From Shewanella cutis (GTDB lineage: Bacteria > Pseudomonadota > Gammaproteobacteria > Enterobacterales > Shewanellaceae), in the NCBI RefSeq assembly GCF_022410515.1, contig NZ_JACSDI010000004.1, positions 62,001-126,000 of the forward strand: DNA of 64,000 nt. The letters run 5' to 3'. Made by a program: the position numbers and the translations under genes. Positions 25,793 to 35,089 of this stretch are shown piece after piece (the first letter of the stretch is position 1; each line of letters begins with the position of its first letter). The notes under the pieces were generated by a model. It saw only the letters and a program-made list of their open reading frames with translations, was not told where the DNA came from and made no database searches.

Positions 25793-27642
25793 TGGATTTT
25801 GAGGATGAATTTAGTGAGTCTGAATTAGTTAAAAAACCAGATACCCCCATTCAATATGTGAAGTTAGAAGATACAGCATTAGTCAAAAGAGACTTAGATA
25901 CCTTCCCTGAATTTTTAAGAGACAATGCGTTAAACAAATATCAACTCATTGTCTTCATAGACAAAAAAATTTCTGGTGGATGGACTCAAAAAAATCTAGA
26001 TCCAATTCTTGATGTTCTTTTTACTACGGCCATGGACAAGCGGCCTAACTGGCGAACGTTAGTCCGTTGGCGAAAAAGCTACATTGAAAGTGATGGTGAC
26101 CTTGCATCATTAGTCGTTAAGCGACACAAAATGGGTAATAGAACCAGTCGAGTTAAGGGGGATGAAGCATTTTTTGAGCAAGCCCTAACTCGTTTTTTAG
26201 ATGCTAAAAGGCCTAAAGTATCTACAGCATATCAGTACTATAAAGATGCCATCACAATTGAAAATGAGAGCATTGTTGATGGACAAATTCCTATCATTTC
26301 TTATAAAAGCTTTAATCAAAGAATAAAGTCATTACCTCCTTATCCTGTTGCAGTGGCGCGGCATGGTAAATTCAAAGCAGATCAATGGTTTGCTTATTGC
26401 TCTTCCCATATTCCCCCAACGCGAATATTAGAGCGAGTAGAAATCGATCATACCCCATTAGATCTAATCCTGATTGACGATGAATTATCTATCCCAATTG
26501 GCAGACCTTATTTAACTTTGATTGTTGATGTTTTCAGCGGTTGTGTTTTGGGGTTTCACTTAAGTTATCGAGCACCTTCATATGTTTCAGCTGCCAAAGC
26601 AATAGTACATGCAATAAAACCTAAATCATTTGAAGGTCTTGGGATCAAACTTCAACATGAGTGGCCTTGCTATGGTAAATTTGAAAACCTAGTTGTGGAT
26701 AATGGAGCAGAGTTTTGGTCGAAAAGTTTAGAGCATGCCTGTAAAGAGGCAGGAATAAACATTCAATATAACCCAGTTCGTAAACCTTGGTTAAAGCCTT
26801 TTGTAGAACGTTTTTTCGGGATGATTAACGAATGCTTTTTAGCCGAAATGCCAGGTAAAACCTTCTCGAATATCCTAGCAAAAGAAGACTATAAACCGGA
26901 AAAAGACGCCATTATGCGCTTTTCTACTTTTGTTGAAGAATTCCATCGCTGGGTTGTTGATATTTATCATCAAGATTCAAATTCACGTGAAACACGAATT
27001 CCTATAAAACAGTGGCAGCGTGGCTTTGATATTTACCCGCCACTAAAGATGAGTGCAGAGGACGAACAACGGTTTACTGTGCTGATGGGTATTTCAGATG
27101 AGCGAACATTAACCAGAAATGGTTTCAAATTTGAAGAGTTAATGTATGACTCTACTGCTTTGGCCGATTACAGAAAGCATTACCCACAAACCAAAGAAAC
27201 CATCAAAAAAATCATTAAAGTCGACCCTGATGATCTATCGAGTATCCATGTTTACCTCGAGGAATTAGGCGGTTATCTTAAAGTCCCCTGTACTGATAAT
27301 AGTGATTATACCCACGGCTTGAGCCTTCATGAGCATAAAGTGATTAAGAAAATTAATCGTGAAATTATTCGAGAAGGGAAAGATAATTTGGGATTAGCTA
27401 AAGCGCGTATGGCAATTCATGCTCGAGTAAAGCAAGAGCAAGAAGCGTTTCAAATATCTAATACAAAAGCGAAAATTTCAGGGGTTAAAAAGCAAGCTCA
27501 ACTTGCAGATGTGAGTAATACCGGTCAGGGGACAATACGCCTCGAAAGCGAAGAATTGCTCCCTTCTTTACCTAAAAAATCAGAATCTAATATTAGTAAT
27601 CTTCTCGAGCACTGGGATGATGATGTAGAGGCTTTTGAGTGA
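25789..27642 (+). CDS. tnsB: TnsB-like DDE transposase
   Basis: The 617-residue transposase has N-terminal helix-turn-helix DNA-binding domains (about 50-190) and an RNase-H-fold catalytic core. The acidic residues are in EIDHTPLDL (Asp about 219), LVVDNGAEFW (Asp about 303) and PFVERFFG (Glu about 339), a DDE arrangement with about 35 residues between the last two. A beta-barrel and a C-terminal tail, which in Tn7 contacts TnsC, follow. It binds the end repeats and joins 3' ends to the target. It overlaps tnsA and abuts tnsC. Confidence 0.95.
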   Translation: MMDFEDEFSESELVKKPDTPIQYVKLEDTALVKRDLDTFPEFLRDNALNKYQLIVFIDKKISGGWTQKNLDPILDVLFTTAMDKRPNWRTLVRWRKSYIESDGDLASLVVKRHKMGNRTSRVKGDEAFFEQALTRFLDAKRPKVSTAYQYYKDAITIENESIVDGQIPIISYKSFNQRIKSLPPYPVAVARHGKFKADQWFAYCSSHIPPTRILERVEIDHTPLDLILIDDELSIPIGRPYLTLIVDVFSGCVLGFHLSYRAPSYVSAAKAIVHAIKPKSFEGLGIKLQHEWPCYGKFENLVVDNGAEFWSKSLEHACKEAGINIQYNPVRKPWLKPFVERFFGMINECFLAEMPGKTFSNILAKEDYKPEKDAIMRFSTFVEEFHRWVVDIYHQDSNSRETRIPIKQWQRGFDIYPPLKMSAEDEQRFTVLMGISDERTLTRNGFKFEELMYDSTALADYRKHYPQTKETIKKIIKVDPDDLSSIHVYLEELGGYLKVPCTDNSDYTHGLSLHEHKVIKKINREIIREGKDNLGLAKARMAIHARVKQEQEAFQISNTKAKISGVKKQAQLADVSNTGQGTIRLESEELLPSLPKKSESNISNLLEHWDDDVEAFE

Positions 27643-28658
27643 AAATGTTATCGCCCAATCAAATTGAACAGTTACAAAGATTTAGTGATTGTTTTGTTAT
27701 GCATCCTCTGGTTAAAGACATTTTTAATGACTTTGATGAGTTAAGACTAAATAGGCATTTTCAATCGGATCAGCAGTGCATGTTACTTACTGGAGATACT
27801 GGTGTAGGTAAAAGTCATCTAGTTAACCACTATAAAAAAAGTGTTATGGCCAGCCAAAATTGCGGACGAGAATCTATGCCTGTTCTTGTGAGCAGGATAT
27901 CAAGTGGTAAGGGGTTAGATGCAACCTTAACTCAAATGCTTGCAGATTTAGACCATTTTGGTAGCTACCAGAGAAGGAAACGTGGTTATGTGACAGATTT
28001 AAGGAAAAAGTTAGTTGAAAATTTAACTAAGGCTCAAGTTGAGCTGCTAATCATCAATGAGTTTCAGGAGTTAATTGAGTTTAAAACAGGATTGGAACGG
28101 CAAGATATAGCTAACGGTTTAAAGTACATCAGCGAAGAAGCTAAGATACCTATTGTTCTTGTTGGAATGCCTTGGGCTGAACAAATTGCTGATGAGCCAC
28201 AATGGTCATCTCGTTTAGTTCGGAGAAGGAAGCTTGAGTATTTTAGTCTGCGAAAAGATATCAAGTTTTTCCGACAGTACTTAATGAGCTTGGCCAAATT
28301 TATGCCTTTTGATAATCCGCCAAAGCTAGAAGACAAGAATTTTGCAATTCCGCTGTTTGCAGCATGCAAAGGTGAAAACAGGCTGCTAAAGCATTTACTG
28401 ATAGAGTCTTTAAAAATAGCTTTGAGGAAAGACGCAAAAAACCTCGACATTGAGCACGTTAGTAATGCCTACGATTTAATTTTTCAGAATGAAAATAGGC
28501 CTTCAGGTAATCCGTTTAAGCAGTCTCTAGATAACATATTGATTTCAGAGGTCGTTAAGCCCTCTAGGTATAATCCTAATGCTATGAGTCCTGAAGACAT
28601 GTTAGTCGCGCGTGAATTCTCGACGCCCAAAACATTAGCTCAGCTATTGAACGGATGA
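27639..28658 (+). CDS. tnsC: TnsC-like AAA+ ATPase
   Basis: The 339-residue AAA+ protein has Walker A GDTGVGKSH (about 52-60) and a Walker B-like LLIINEFQEL (about 136-145), in which Asn takes the place of the usual Asp before Glu. TnsC proteins form filaments on target DNA and pass the target signal from the selector to TnsAB. GTG 27639 overlaps tnsB's stop; ATG 27645 is an alternative start. No tniQ/tnsD follows: the 3' end overlaps a convergent helicase gene by 19 bp. The length suits the TniB/short-TnsC group rather than Tn7 TnsC (555 residues). Confidence 0.9.
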   Translation: MKMLSPNQIEQLQRFSDCFVMHPLVKDIFNDFDELRLNRHFQSDQQCMLLTGDTGVGKSHLVNHYKKSVMASQNCGRESMPVLVSRISSGKGLDATLTQMLADLDHFGSYQRRKRGYVTDLRKKLVENLTKAQVELLIINEFQELIEFKTGLERQDIANGLKYISEEAKIPIVLVGMPWAEQIADEPQWSSRLVRRRKLEYFSLRKDIKFFRQYLMSLAKFMPFDNPPKLEDKNFAIPLFAACKGENRLLKHLLIESLKIALRKDAKNLDIEHVSNAYDLIFQNENRPSGNPFKQSLDNILISEVVKPSRYNPNAMSPEDMLVAREFSTPKTLAQLLNG

Positions 28659-30040
28659 GTATCAAACATCCTAACAATTTGTTCTTTATATCCGCCAATT
28701 AGCGCGAGGTTATAAAGATTTTCTTCATTGATATCAGCAATATTTGTCGAGACTTTCCTTGCTATTGGCAAGCCCTCTAGGGTTAGCTCTTCGGGTCTTA
28801 TTACCATAGGGTGAGAAGGAACGTTCTTTCTATCTTGTTCGGCTCCTAAATCGAGTTCTTGCTGCTCAGTCAAAGATATAACAACCGAATGATTTGGGAG
28901 ATCTTGATCTATTCGATACGCAAACTCAGTAAGGCTAGCCTCCGCTAAAGTGAATAACCAAGCTTGTTGGGTCTCATCTGAAGTGACTCGTAATATTCTA
29001 CCTAGAACTTGACGATAGTGCATTTCAGTTTTGATGCGGCTCAGATGACAACATACTTGTAGACGAGGAATATCGGTACCTTCTGAAATCATGCCGACAT
29101 TAACAATCCATTGAGAATAATTTTTCCTAAAATCGTCAATAATACCCGATGGATTTCTGGTTCTGGAAGTCACAATGCTGGCAGTTTGCTTAAAATCCGT
29201 AACCAGCATATGGTGTAGACGTTTAGCATGCTTGATAGAGCTAGCGACAACTAGGCCTCCGGCGTCAGGATTGCTAACACGGATATCGGCAAGCTTTTTA
29301 ACACCCTGACTAAGCATATAGTGCATGATTTGCTCATGAATGATCAGATTTTGGTAATTAAATTTAGAATCCAGAATAAGCTCTTTAATCGATGAAAATA
29401 CCTCTGTTGATTGACTCGTTTCAAGTTTGATTTTATCGTTATCAATCAATACTATATTTGGTTTTCGGCAAACGTTATCTTCGATAGCTTTTTGTAGACC
29501 ATAACTAAAATCACAGTGAATTGTATTATCCGGTTCAGTGAATCGTGATAACACTATCGGGGCTTTATCCGAACGCCAAGGCGTGCCAGAAAGCGCTAAA
29601 GTATACGCAGCATGGTATTGGATATTTAATAGAACTTCTTCTCCCCATGCATTGGCATTACTAAGAAGATTGCCCTTTAGATGATGAACTTCATCCATGA
29701 TCACAAACACTTTATGCGTTCTTAAGAGCTGCCAGAACGCCTCAGTTAAGGAGGGCATGAACTGATAGGTATAGACACTACCAATAGCCCCCATTAGCCC
29801 GTCAAATCGCTTGTCCAGACGTTTTGAAAAGGTTGAGCGAATGCTGTCATTCACTTCTGATGATGGAGAGAAGCACAGCACAAAATCAATTTTCCCCATA
29901 GCAATCAGTCTTGCAGCTAGTTCTGCAGCCATAATAGTTTTACCTGCACCAGGCGTTGCTAAACACATAAAATGGCTTTGTGTTTGGTAACGTCTAAGCG
30001 CCTCATCAACACAAGCATGTTGCCATTGCCTTAATTTCAC
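28640..30040 (-). CDS. SF2 DEAD/DEAH-type helicase (type III restriction R-like) in transposon
   Basis: The 466-residue protein has an N-terminal LRQWQ box, Walker A TPGAGKT (29-35), DEVH (116-119), SGTPWR (151-156) and a motif VI QVLGRILRVT in the second RecA domain (about 340-360). There is no nuclease, methylase or zinc-finger domain. It is transcribed towards tnsC with overlapping 3' ends, and shares an operon (4-bp overlap) with the winged-helix gene before it. It could be defence cargo or could take part in target choice. Both are inference; the biochemical class, an ATP-dependent nucleic-acid translocase, is secure. Confidence 0.85.
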   Translation of the reverse strand: MKLRQWQHACVDEALRRYQTQSHFMCLATPGAGKTIMAAELAARLIAMGKIDFVLCFSPSSEVNDSIRSTFSKRLDKRFDGLMGAIGSVYTYQFMPSLTEAFWQLLRTHKVFVIMDEVHHLKGNLLSNANAWGEEVLLNIQYHAAYTLALSGTPWRSDKAPIVLSRFTEPDNTIHCDFSYGLQKAIEDNVCRKPNIVLIDNDKIKLETSQSTEVFSSIKELILDSKFNYQNLIIHEQIMHYMLSQGVKKLADIRVSNPDAGGLVVASSIKHAKRLHHMLVTDFKQTASIVTSRTRNPSGIIDDFRKNYSQWIVNVGMISEGTDIPRLQVCCHLSRIKTEMHYRQVLGRILRVTSDETQQAWLFTLAEASLTEFAYRIDQDLPNHSVVISLTEQQELDLGAEQDRKNVPSHPMVIRPEELTLEGLPIARKVSTNIADINEENLYNLALIGGYKEQIVRMFDTHPFNS

Positions 30041-30624
30041 TCTGAAGCTCCTTTAAGGTGCCTTAAATAGGCTTCAACAGCCTTAATTTTACCCATGAGT
30101 GTAGAGCCTTGATTTCGGGCATTCATGTAATGAGGATAAAGATTAGCTTTAGAATTTGGAAACTCTTCATACAGGCGTTTAAACTCTTCCGCTTCACCAA
30201 TAAAGCCGAGTAAATCGACTTGATACTGATTTAGAGTTGCATGCAGGCTCTCTATTTCAGAGTTCTTAGGGTGAGGTACTTTTTCTTTTGTAGGACGCGC
30301 TTTACTCGGAATGAGTCGAGTTGCATCGAACATTAGCGTCTTCTCAAAATTTAACTGTTTTCCAGTAGATACTTTCTCTAGAAAGCCGATTTTCAACAGT
30401 TTTGAAAGAGTACGACGCACAATTTGATCTGACTCTTTTGGCAAAATTGAAGGTTCTACTGTAATCATTTGGTTTTTCAGGTAGGTAACAGTGAATTGTT
30501 GTAATTCACTAGCAATCAAAATCGTGTGTAATACTGCATTTATGCGGATCATTATTGCACCAAAATATTTACTAATAGTCTTAAATTTCAATATGTAATG
30601 TGCCGATCCATGACATTCATTCAA
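30037..30624 (-). CDS. Winged-helix-like protein paired with the SF2 helicase
   Basis: The 195-residue protein has a winged-helix-like region (about 28-95: TVTYLKNQM, then DQIVRRTLSKLLKIGFLEKVS) and a charged helical C-terminus (about 125-195). The TTG at 30624 has AAGGA 6 nt upstream. An in-frame ATG at 30552 would start directly at the winged-helix region and give about 171 residues. Its stop overlaps the helicase start (ATGA), so the two are made together and may bind each other. It has only one cysteine (near residue 4), so it cannot carry a TniQ-type zinc finger. Function unknown. Confidence 0.65.
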   Translation of the reverse strand: MNECHGSAHYILKFKTISKYFGAIMIRINAVLHTILIASELQQFTVTYLKNQMITVEPSILPKESDQIVRRTLSKLLKIGFLEKVSTGKQLNFEKTLMFDATRLIPSKARPTKEKVPHPKNSEIESLHATLNQYQVDLLGFIGEAEEFKRLYEEFPNSKANLYPHYMNARNQGSTLMGKIKAVEAYLRHLKGASE

Positions 30625-30683
30625 TATTTTTCCTTATACTAAACGCCTAGTTCGTATAGAGCTTGACAACTTGCGATAAAAAG

Positions 30684-30698
30684 CTAAGGATTCCTTAG
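30684..30698. promoter_or_regulatory. Palindromic operator candidate between divergent helicase and XRE genes
   Basis: CTAAGGATTCCTTAG is a perfect 15-bp palindrome centred on one T. A TTGACA (30664-30669) lies 14 bp upstream, and a half-site TCCTTA lies near 30,630. The palindrome sits just before the XRE gene, as expected for autoregulation. Confidence 0.5.
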
Positions 30699-30708
30699 TA
30701 TACCTCAA

Positions 30709-31071
30709 GTGAAAAAACTAAGACAATCTGAGCATCAAAGGACAAATCATGTTGAAGCTGTGGCAGATAAAATCATCAATCCATTACCAATTAGACTTAA
30801 ACAAGCCCGCATTGCTAAGGGAATTAGTCAAAAACAACTGGGTATTCAGCTAGGTATGGAGGTTGGCAGCGCCAGTGCGCGTATGAATCAGTATGAGAAA
30901 GGCAAACACACGCCTGACTACAAGACCTTAAAGGCCATGGCCCATGAGCTAGGTGTGCCTGTGGCGTATTTTTTTTGTGAGTCAGAAAGCACAGCAGAGT
31001 TGCTGTGCTTGCTTGAAAAGATGACTGAGGAAGAAAAAGTTGCACTAGTGCATCAAATTAAAGGTGATTAA
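30709..31071 (+). CDS. XRE-family helix-turn-helix regulator
   Basis: The 120-residue protein has a Cro/C1-type helix-turn-helix at about 28-85 (LKQARIAKGISQKQLG, then MNQYEKGKHTPDYKTLKAMA). It is transcribed away from the helicase pair and very likely represses that operon and itself through the palindrome at 30684-30698. The GTG start at 30709 has no clear ribosome-binding site, and a leaderless message from the nearby TTGACA promoter is possible. It may be the control gene of the element's cargo. Confidence 0.85.
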   Translation: MKKLRQSEHQRTNHVEAVADKIINPLPIRLKQARIAKGISQKQLGIQLGMEVGSASARMNQYEKGKHTPDYKTLKAMAHELGVPVAYFFCESESTAELLCLLEKMTEEEKVALVHQIKGD

Positions 31072-31218
31072 TTTTAGTATAAAATCCCTCTAATGTTCGT
31101 CCCCCAGATTCCCCTCCTGTAGTCAAACTAGCTACTTCGCCGTTATCATAGTATGGAGGTTGGTCATAAATAATCTCTTTTGGGTATAACTAAAAGGAAT
31201 GACACAGAAATTTGAACG

Positions 31219-31284
31219 CTACCCTAGTATGAAGCGGTGTTTTTTAAGGATTGCCTCTTTACGTTCAGGTGAATACCGAGCCAT
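31219..31284 (-). pseudogene. Relic of an IS transposase N-terminus
   Basis: On the minus strand a 21-codon frame begins MARYSPERKEAILKK and then stops. That start closely resembles OrfA proteins of IS3-family elements. Only the first 15 or so codons fit, so this is at most a decayed fragment. Confidence 0.35.
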
Positions 31285-31364
31285 ATCGTTCTCTTTTGCC
31301 GCACCCTGTCTTTAAAAATAATGATTATTTAGGGGTGACAACAATCCTGACACAGGGGGGAAGC

Positions 31365-31426
31365 ATGAGAGTTACCTTTTTGCTTTGATTAAGTTTCGAC
31401 ACCTTTATCAAAACGGGTAACTCTCA
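31365..31426. repeat. Long hairpin downstream of the 489-residue gene
   Basis: ATGAGAGTTACC (31365-31376) pairs with GGTAACTCTCAT (31415-31426), and an inner near-match TTTGATTAAG/CTTTATCAAA extends the stem. It lies 34 bp past the stop of the minus-strand gene, so it may end or protect that message. There is no T-run. Confidence 0.6.
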
Positions 31427-31460
31427 TCTTTTCAGGATGTTGTGTTAGAACTAGTCTAAA

Positions 31461-32930
31461 CTAATACAATTTAGGATTTAAAGTGCCTTGTTGGAGTATT
31501 GGCATAAGGTATTTACTTCTAACTTTTTGGTCTTCTTGTGTATCCTTCTTTTCCAAATAATCATTATACTTTGGCTGATGAGTAATCCAATCAAGAAACT
31601 TGTTAGAGATTTTAGAAATAAACTTAGACTCAAAGCTTACATAGCCTACAGGAAAAGAAATATCTCGTTTGTCATCTAACTGTAGATGAAATAGACTGGC
31701 CACCATTATACCAGGAATCATCATAAACTCTGCATCTTCACCGCCAAATCTGGCTGGTAAGTCCATTAGTTCAGCATCAGATAGTTTCCAAAAGTTATTC
31801 CTTTGGATTATCGACTCTTGATAACTCTCACAAACCATACCTAAAACGACTTTTGATGTTTTCTTCCTTTTATCGAAGAGACTATAAATTCCATCTACTA
31901 ATTTACTTAAATCAGTAGTTTTACCCCATGTTTTAGATTCTGCATTGGTAAGCCAGATCAAACCTGAGTTATCTTGTTTATTTTCAAAAATAGTCCCAAG
32001 CCGACCCAATATAATGTCTCTGTTATTTTCTGTATAAAGGTTACCAATTAGCATAAATGTATCATCATTTAGCCTGGTTAAGCTATTTTCATAATGATTA
32101 ACTAAACCTTTAATATTAAGTGTTTTAGTGCTTTCATCCCAATACTGAAGTAAAAATGGATCATTTGATACTTCAAGATATTCGTTAAAGCTGTCATACT
32201 GATCCTTCTTTGTATCTACTTGAATCGTAGAGTCCATGAGTGAGAACATTGTTTTACTCTCATCCCATTCATCGACTGTATTTGAAACATATTCCATTTT
32301 TAGTATGTTAGGTGATTCTGTATCCACAAAATACTCAACCTCGAGCGGGAGTGTTGAGTCGAATCTATTTGATACTTGATTGATTTTATATAATTCTTTT
32401 ATCTCTGAAAAAACATCCTCTTTCAATACAAGCTCTCTAAATAAATTGAAATTTGTATCAAAAGCACTTTGCGCTTTATTTAATAAATTTCGGTAGCATT
32501 CATCTGGCAAGTTTAGTGAAACGCTAAAGTCTTGGGAGCCAGAACGTCTTACATCAGTAGACAGCATTCTAAAACTGTACAATTCAAACTCAACTGGAGA
32601 CGCTTCGTCAGTTACTTCAAAAAAAGTAGGTCTCAAATTTCCATCTTCCTCTGTAAACTTACTCATAGCATAATAAGTCAGTTTTATCTTACCTGTTTCC
32701 CACTCAATCAAATTCTCTTCCTGTAGATCATCAACAATTGCTAGCATTTCTTTATTTGTTAAACCAAAGAAATCCTGAATCGTCTCCAAACTAGTGGTGG
32801 TCAATGAGTAAATGAGTCTGATCACAAACTCTTTAACAACTGGCAACTCACGCTTCTTACTTACGGTGTAATCCATAAAAAAGGACTTCATGGGTAAGCC
32901 AAAGCAAACCTTACTTAATTGAATCTTCAT
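31461..32930 (-). CDS. Unknown 489-residue protein coupled to an SF1 helicase
   Basis: The 489-residue protein has a possible N-terminal winged-helix segment (about 28-90: TTTSLETIQDFFGLTNKEML, then LQEENLIEWETGKIKLT). A long mixed alpha/beta region of unknown fold follows, with no nuclease or membrane motif. Its start overlaps the stop of the SF1 helicase gene (ATGA-type), so the pair forms a two-gene unit. AT content is higher than in the host flanks. Such helicase plus unknown-protein pairs are common in defence cargo, which is a guess here. I recognise no family. Confidence 0.6.
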   Translation of the reverse strand: MKIQLSKVCFGLPMKSFFMDYTVSKKRELPVVKEFVIRLIYSLTTTSLETIQDFFGLTNKEMLAIVDDLQEENLIEWETGKIKLTYYAMSKFTEEDGNLRPTFFEVTDEASPVEFELYSFRMLSTDVRRSGSQDFSVSLNLPDECYRNLLNKAQSAFDTNFNLFRELVLKEDVFSEIKELYKINQVSNRFDSTLPLEVEYFVDTESPNILKMEYVSNTVDEWDESKTMFSLMDSTIQVDTKKDQYDSFNEYLEVSNDPFLLQYWDESTKTLNIKGLVNHYENSLTRLNDDTFMLIGNLYTENNRDIILGRLGTIFENKQDNSGLIWLTNAESKTWGKTTDLSKLVDGIYSLFDKRKKTSKVVLGMVCESYQESIIQRNNFWKLSDAELMDLPARFGGEDAEFMMIPGIMVASLFHLQLDDKRDISFPVGYVSFESKFISKISNKFLDWITHQPKYNDYLEKKDTQEDQKVRSKYLMPILQQGTLNPKLY

Positions 32931-34212
32931 TTTTTTGACTCCAGAGATTGGGAATTTACAATCGAGTATGCTTTATCACTGTGCTCTGAAATATACTTGT
33001 ATACTCGGCCAAACGCAGAGCCTTCATTACGATTCCTCCACATATCCGAATTACCAATTATGAGTAGTGCTTCCTTAGCTCGAGAAAGTGCTACGTTTGC
33101 TCTATTCTCTGAAGAAACATGTCCTTGGCTGCCACTTGGGTTACTTCTGACTAAAGAGACAATAACAATATCATTCTCTTTACCTTGATAACTATCTACC
33201 GTGTCTACTTTTATTATTCCTCTTTCTAGTAACGTTCGAGCCCATGAAACACCATTAATTTCACGAATTAGATGCCTAACTTGTTCTCCATACATGCAAA
33301 TAATACCGACCTTAGGATCATCATCTTCTACAAGAACGGCTTCCGCATTTTTATGAGCGATTAGCTTGCTTAAAAGCTCTAATATTATTTCAGCTTCGTA
33401 CCTATTAACATAACTATTCTTGTTTGCATTTTTAGCTGTTGGCTCAGACTCAAAAGATTTTCTCTTAGCTTTACTAGTATCGATCCAAGTCACTGGCGTA
33501 CAAATTTTTTCAAATAGCTCTAAATAAGCTTTTTCCGTTACACCCCTACCAGTCTCTAGGCCACCTTCTTGTGAGTAAAAACATTCTGAAACTAGATTTC
33601 CAACAGCAGGAATCATACGGTATTGAATTCTGAGAAAACGCCCTACAGTTTTCCCATAACTAGAAACGAATGCTCTTTCAAAGTCACTACGTTTAAGCTC
33701 TTCAGTACTAACTGTTGGTAAAATTCTTTTGGCAGCCTTTATATGCTCTTCATCAAATAGTGGTGGGAGTTGCTTATGGTCCCCAACCAAAAGAATCTTA
33801 CGCCCTACCTGCATAGCTATTGCAAGCTCACTTGCTGGTGACCTAGCAGCTTCATCAATAACTACTAAATCATAAATGTTCTCTTGGATTCCATAATGAT
33901 TACGTCCTATCCCGACACAAGTTCCACATACTAAAGTCCGAGTCTTTGATAAGAAGTTCTGGAACTGAGATTGGCTAGAAGCCATAACGCTAAGCCACTC
34001 ATTTGAAATAGAAATGATATTCTTAAACTTTGATAACAAATCAGTAGAGAAAATTTCATAGTGTCTAGCCAATGCTAAATAAATAAAATCTCTATAGTAA
34101 GTAAGCTCAATATCTCCAAGATTCAGTTCCATACCCGCTTTACGTGAAAAGAATTCCGGTAATTTTTTATTGAATACTTCGATCTGATTCAACAATGCGC
34201 CTGAGGTGTTAC
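32927..34212 (-). pseudogene. SF1 (UPF1/Dna2-like) helicase lacking its N-terminus
   Basis: The frame retains motif II DEAA, motif III GDHKQLPP, motif IV QYRM, motif V VDSYQGKE and motif VI NVALSRAK of UPF1-like SF1 helicases, plus the C-terminal RecA domain. Motif I (Walker A GxxGxGKT) and everything before it are missing. The frame stays open up to the IS3 terminus at 34213, and no 5' remnant is found beyond the IS, so an upstream piece was deleted with or after IS insertion. A TTG at 34195 could start a 422-residue fragment, but without Walker A it cannot act as a helicase. Confidence 0.85.
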
Positions 34213-34220
34213 TGTACTGG

Positions 34221-35030
34221 TCAACTCAAACTGGACACTTTTACTTGAGAATTCTCAAACTCTACAGGTGACAGATCGTCATTAGCAGAATGAAGTCGCT
34301 CTAAGTTGTAATATTTCATGTAAGCCGTCACATCTTGCTTCATAAACTCCCTTGTTGGTTGAGCAACTTTAAAAATCCAATCGTGTTTCAAGCTACCAAA
34401 GAAACGCTCAACAACGGCATTATCCCAACACGCACCCACATCACCCATGCTGGCTCGAATACCATAGCTCAATAGCAGCCTACCGAATTGCTTACTGGTA
34501 TATTGCGAGCCTCGGTCACTGTGAAATACCAACCCTCTGGCCGGTTGGCGCAGGTTGTATGCTTTTATTAATGCCTTCGATATCAAATCTGTGGTCATGC
34601 GTTTGTCTATGTGCCACCCTACAATTCTGCGTGAATATAAATCCATCACCACTGCCAAATACATCCAGCCTTCACCCGTCTTTAAATAGGTCACGTCACC
34701 CGCCCAAACCTGATTAGCCGATACTGGATTAAAGTTCATGTTTAACAGGTTATCAGCCACTGCATCTGAGTGTTTTCGGTGCGTAGTCACCTTGTAAGCG
34801 CGTCGCAGGGTTGCTCTAAGTCGAAGGCGGTGCATAATTTTACGAACGAGATAGCGACCAACCTGGTAGCCTTCCTTGCGTAATTTCTTCACCATTGCAC
34901 GATTTCCTAAGCTGCCTCGACTTTGCTTAAATAGCTGTCGAACAAGGCGATAAAGCTTCAGTGTTTCAAGGCTTATCACGTTTGCAGGGCGCTTATGCCA
35001 ATCGTAATAACCTGATTTACTTACACTCAT
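34221..35030 (-). CDS. IS3-family transposase OrfB (DDE domain)
   Basis: The 269-residue open frame holds the integrase-type core: GDVTYLKT (Asp), VFHSDRGSQYTS (Asp) and NAVVERFFGSLKHDW (Glu). An HTH_21 segment near the N-terminus precedes it. The same frame continues upstream to the end of orfA in the -1 register, so OrfB is probably made as an OrfAB fusion by frameshifting, as usual in IS3 elements. The catalytic triad is intact. Confidence 0.92.
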   Translation of the reverse strand: MSVSKSGYYDWHKRPANVISLETLKLYRLVRQLFKQSRGSLGNRAMVKKLRKEGYQVGRYLVRKIMHRLRLRATLRRAYKVTTHRKHSDAVADNLLNMNFNPVSANQVWAGDVTYLKTGEGWMYLAVVMDLYSRRIVGWHIDKRMTTDLISKALIKAYNLRQPARGLVFHSDRGSQYTSKQFGRLLLSYGIRASMGDVGACWDNAVVERFFGSLKHDWIFKVAQPTREFMKQDVTAYMKYYNLERLHSANDDLSPVEFENSQVKVSSLS

Positions 35031-35089
35031 TACTCGACATAACAGTGCTACGGGAAACAGGTTGGATTGCCGTTTGATGAAACGAAATT

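Larger units (their letters stand above)
31072..31460. other. Cargo gap with IS relic and long hairpin
   Basis: This 389-bp stretch has no intact gene. It contains a probable transposase-start relic (31219-31284, minus) and a long hairpin (31365-31426). The string CCTGACACAGG near 31,347 may be an old IS terminus. Otherwise I see nothing. Confidence 0.5.

Noticed and set aside
30037..30624. The 195-residue protein as a short TniQ
   Set aside because: It has only one cysteine, so no zinc-finger pair is possible, and the winged-helix-like pattern does not fit TniQ.
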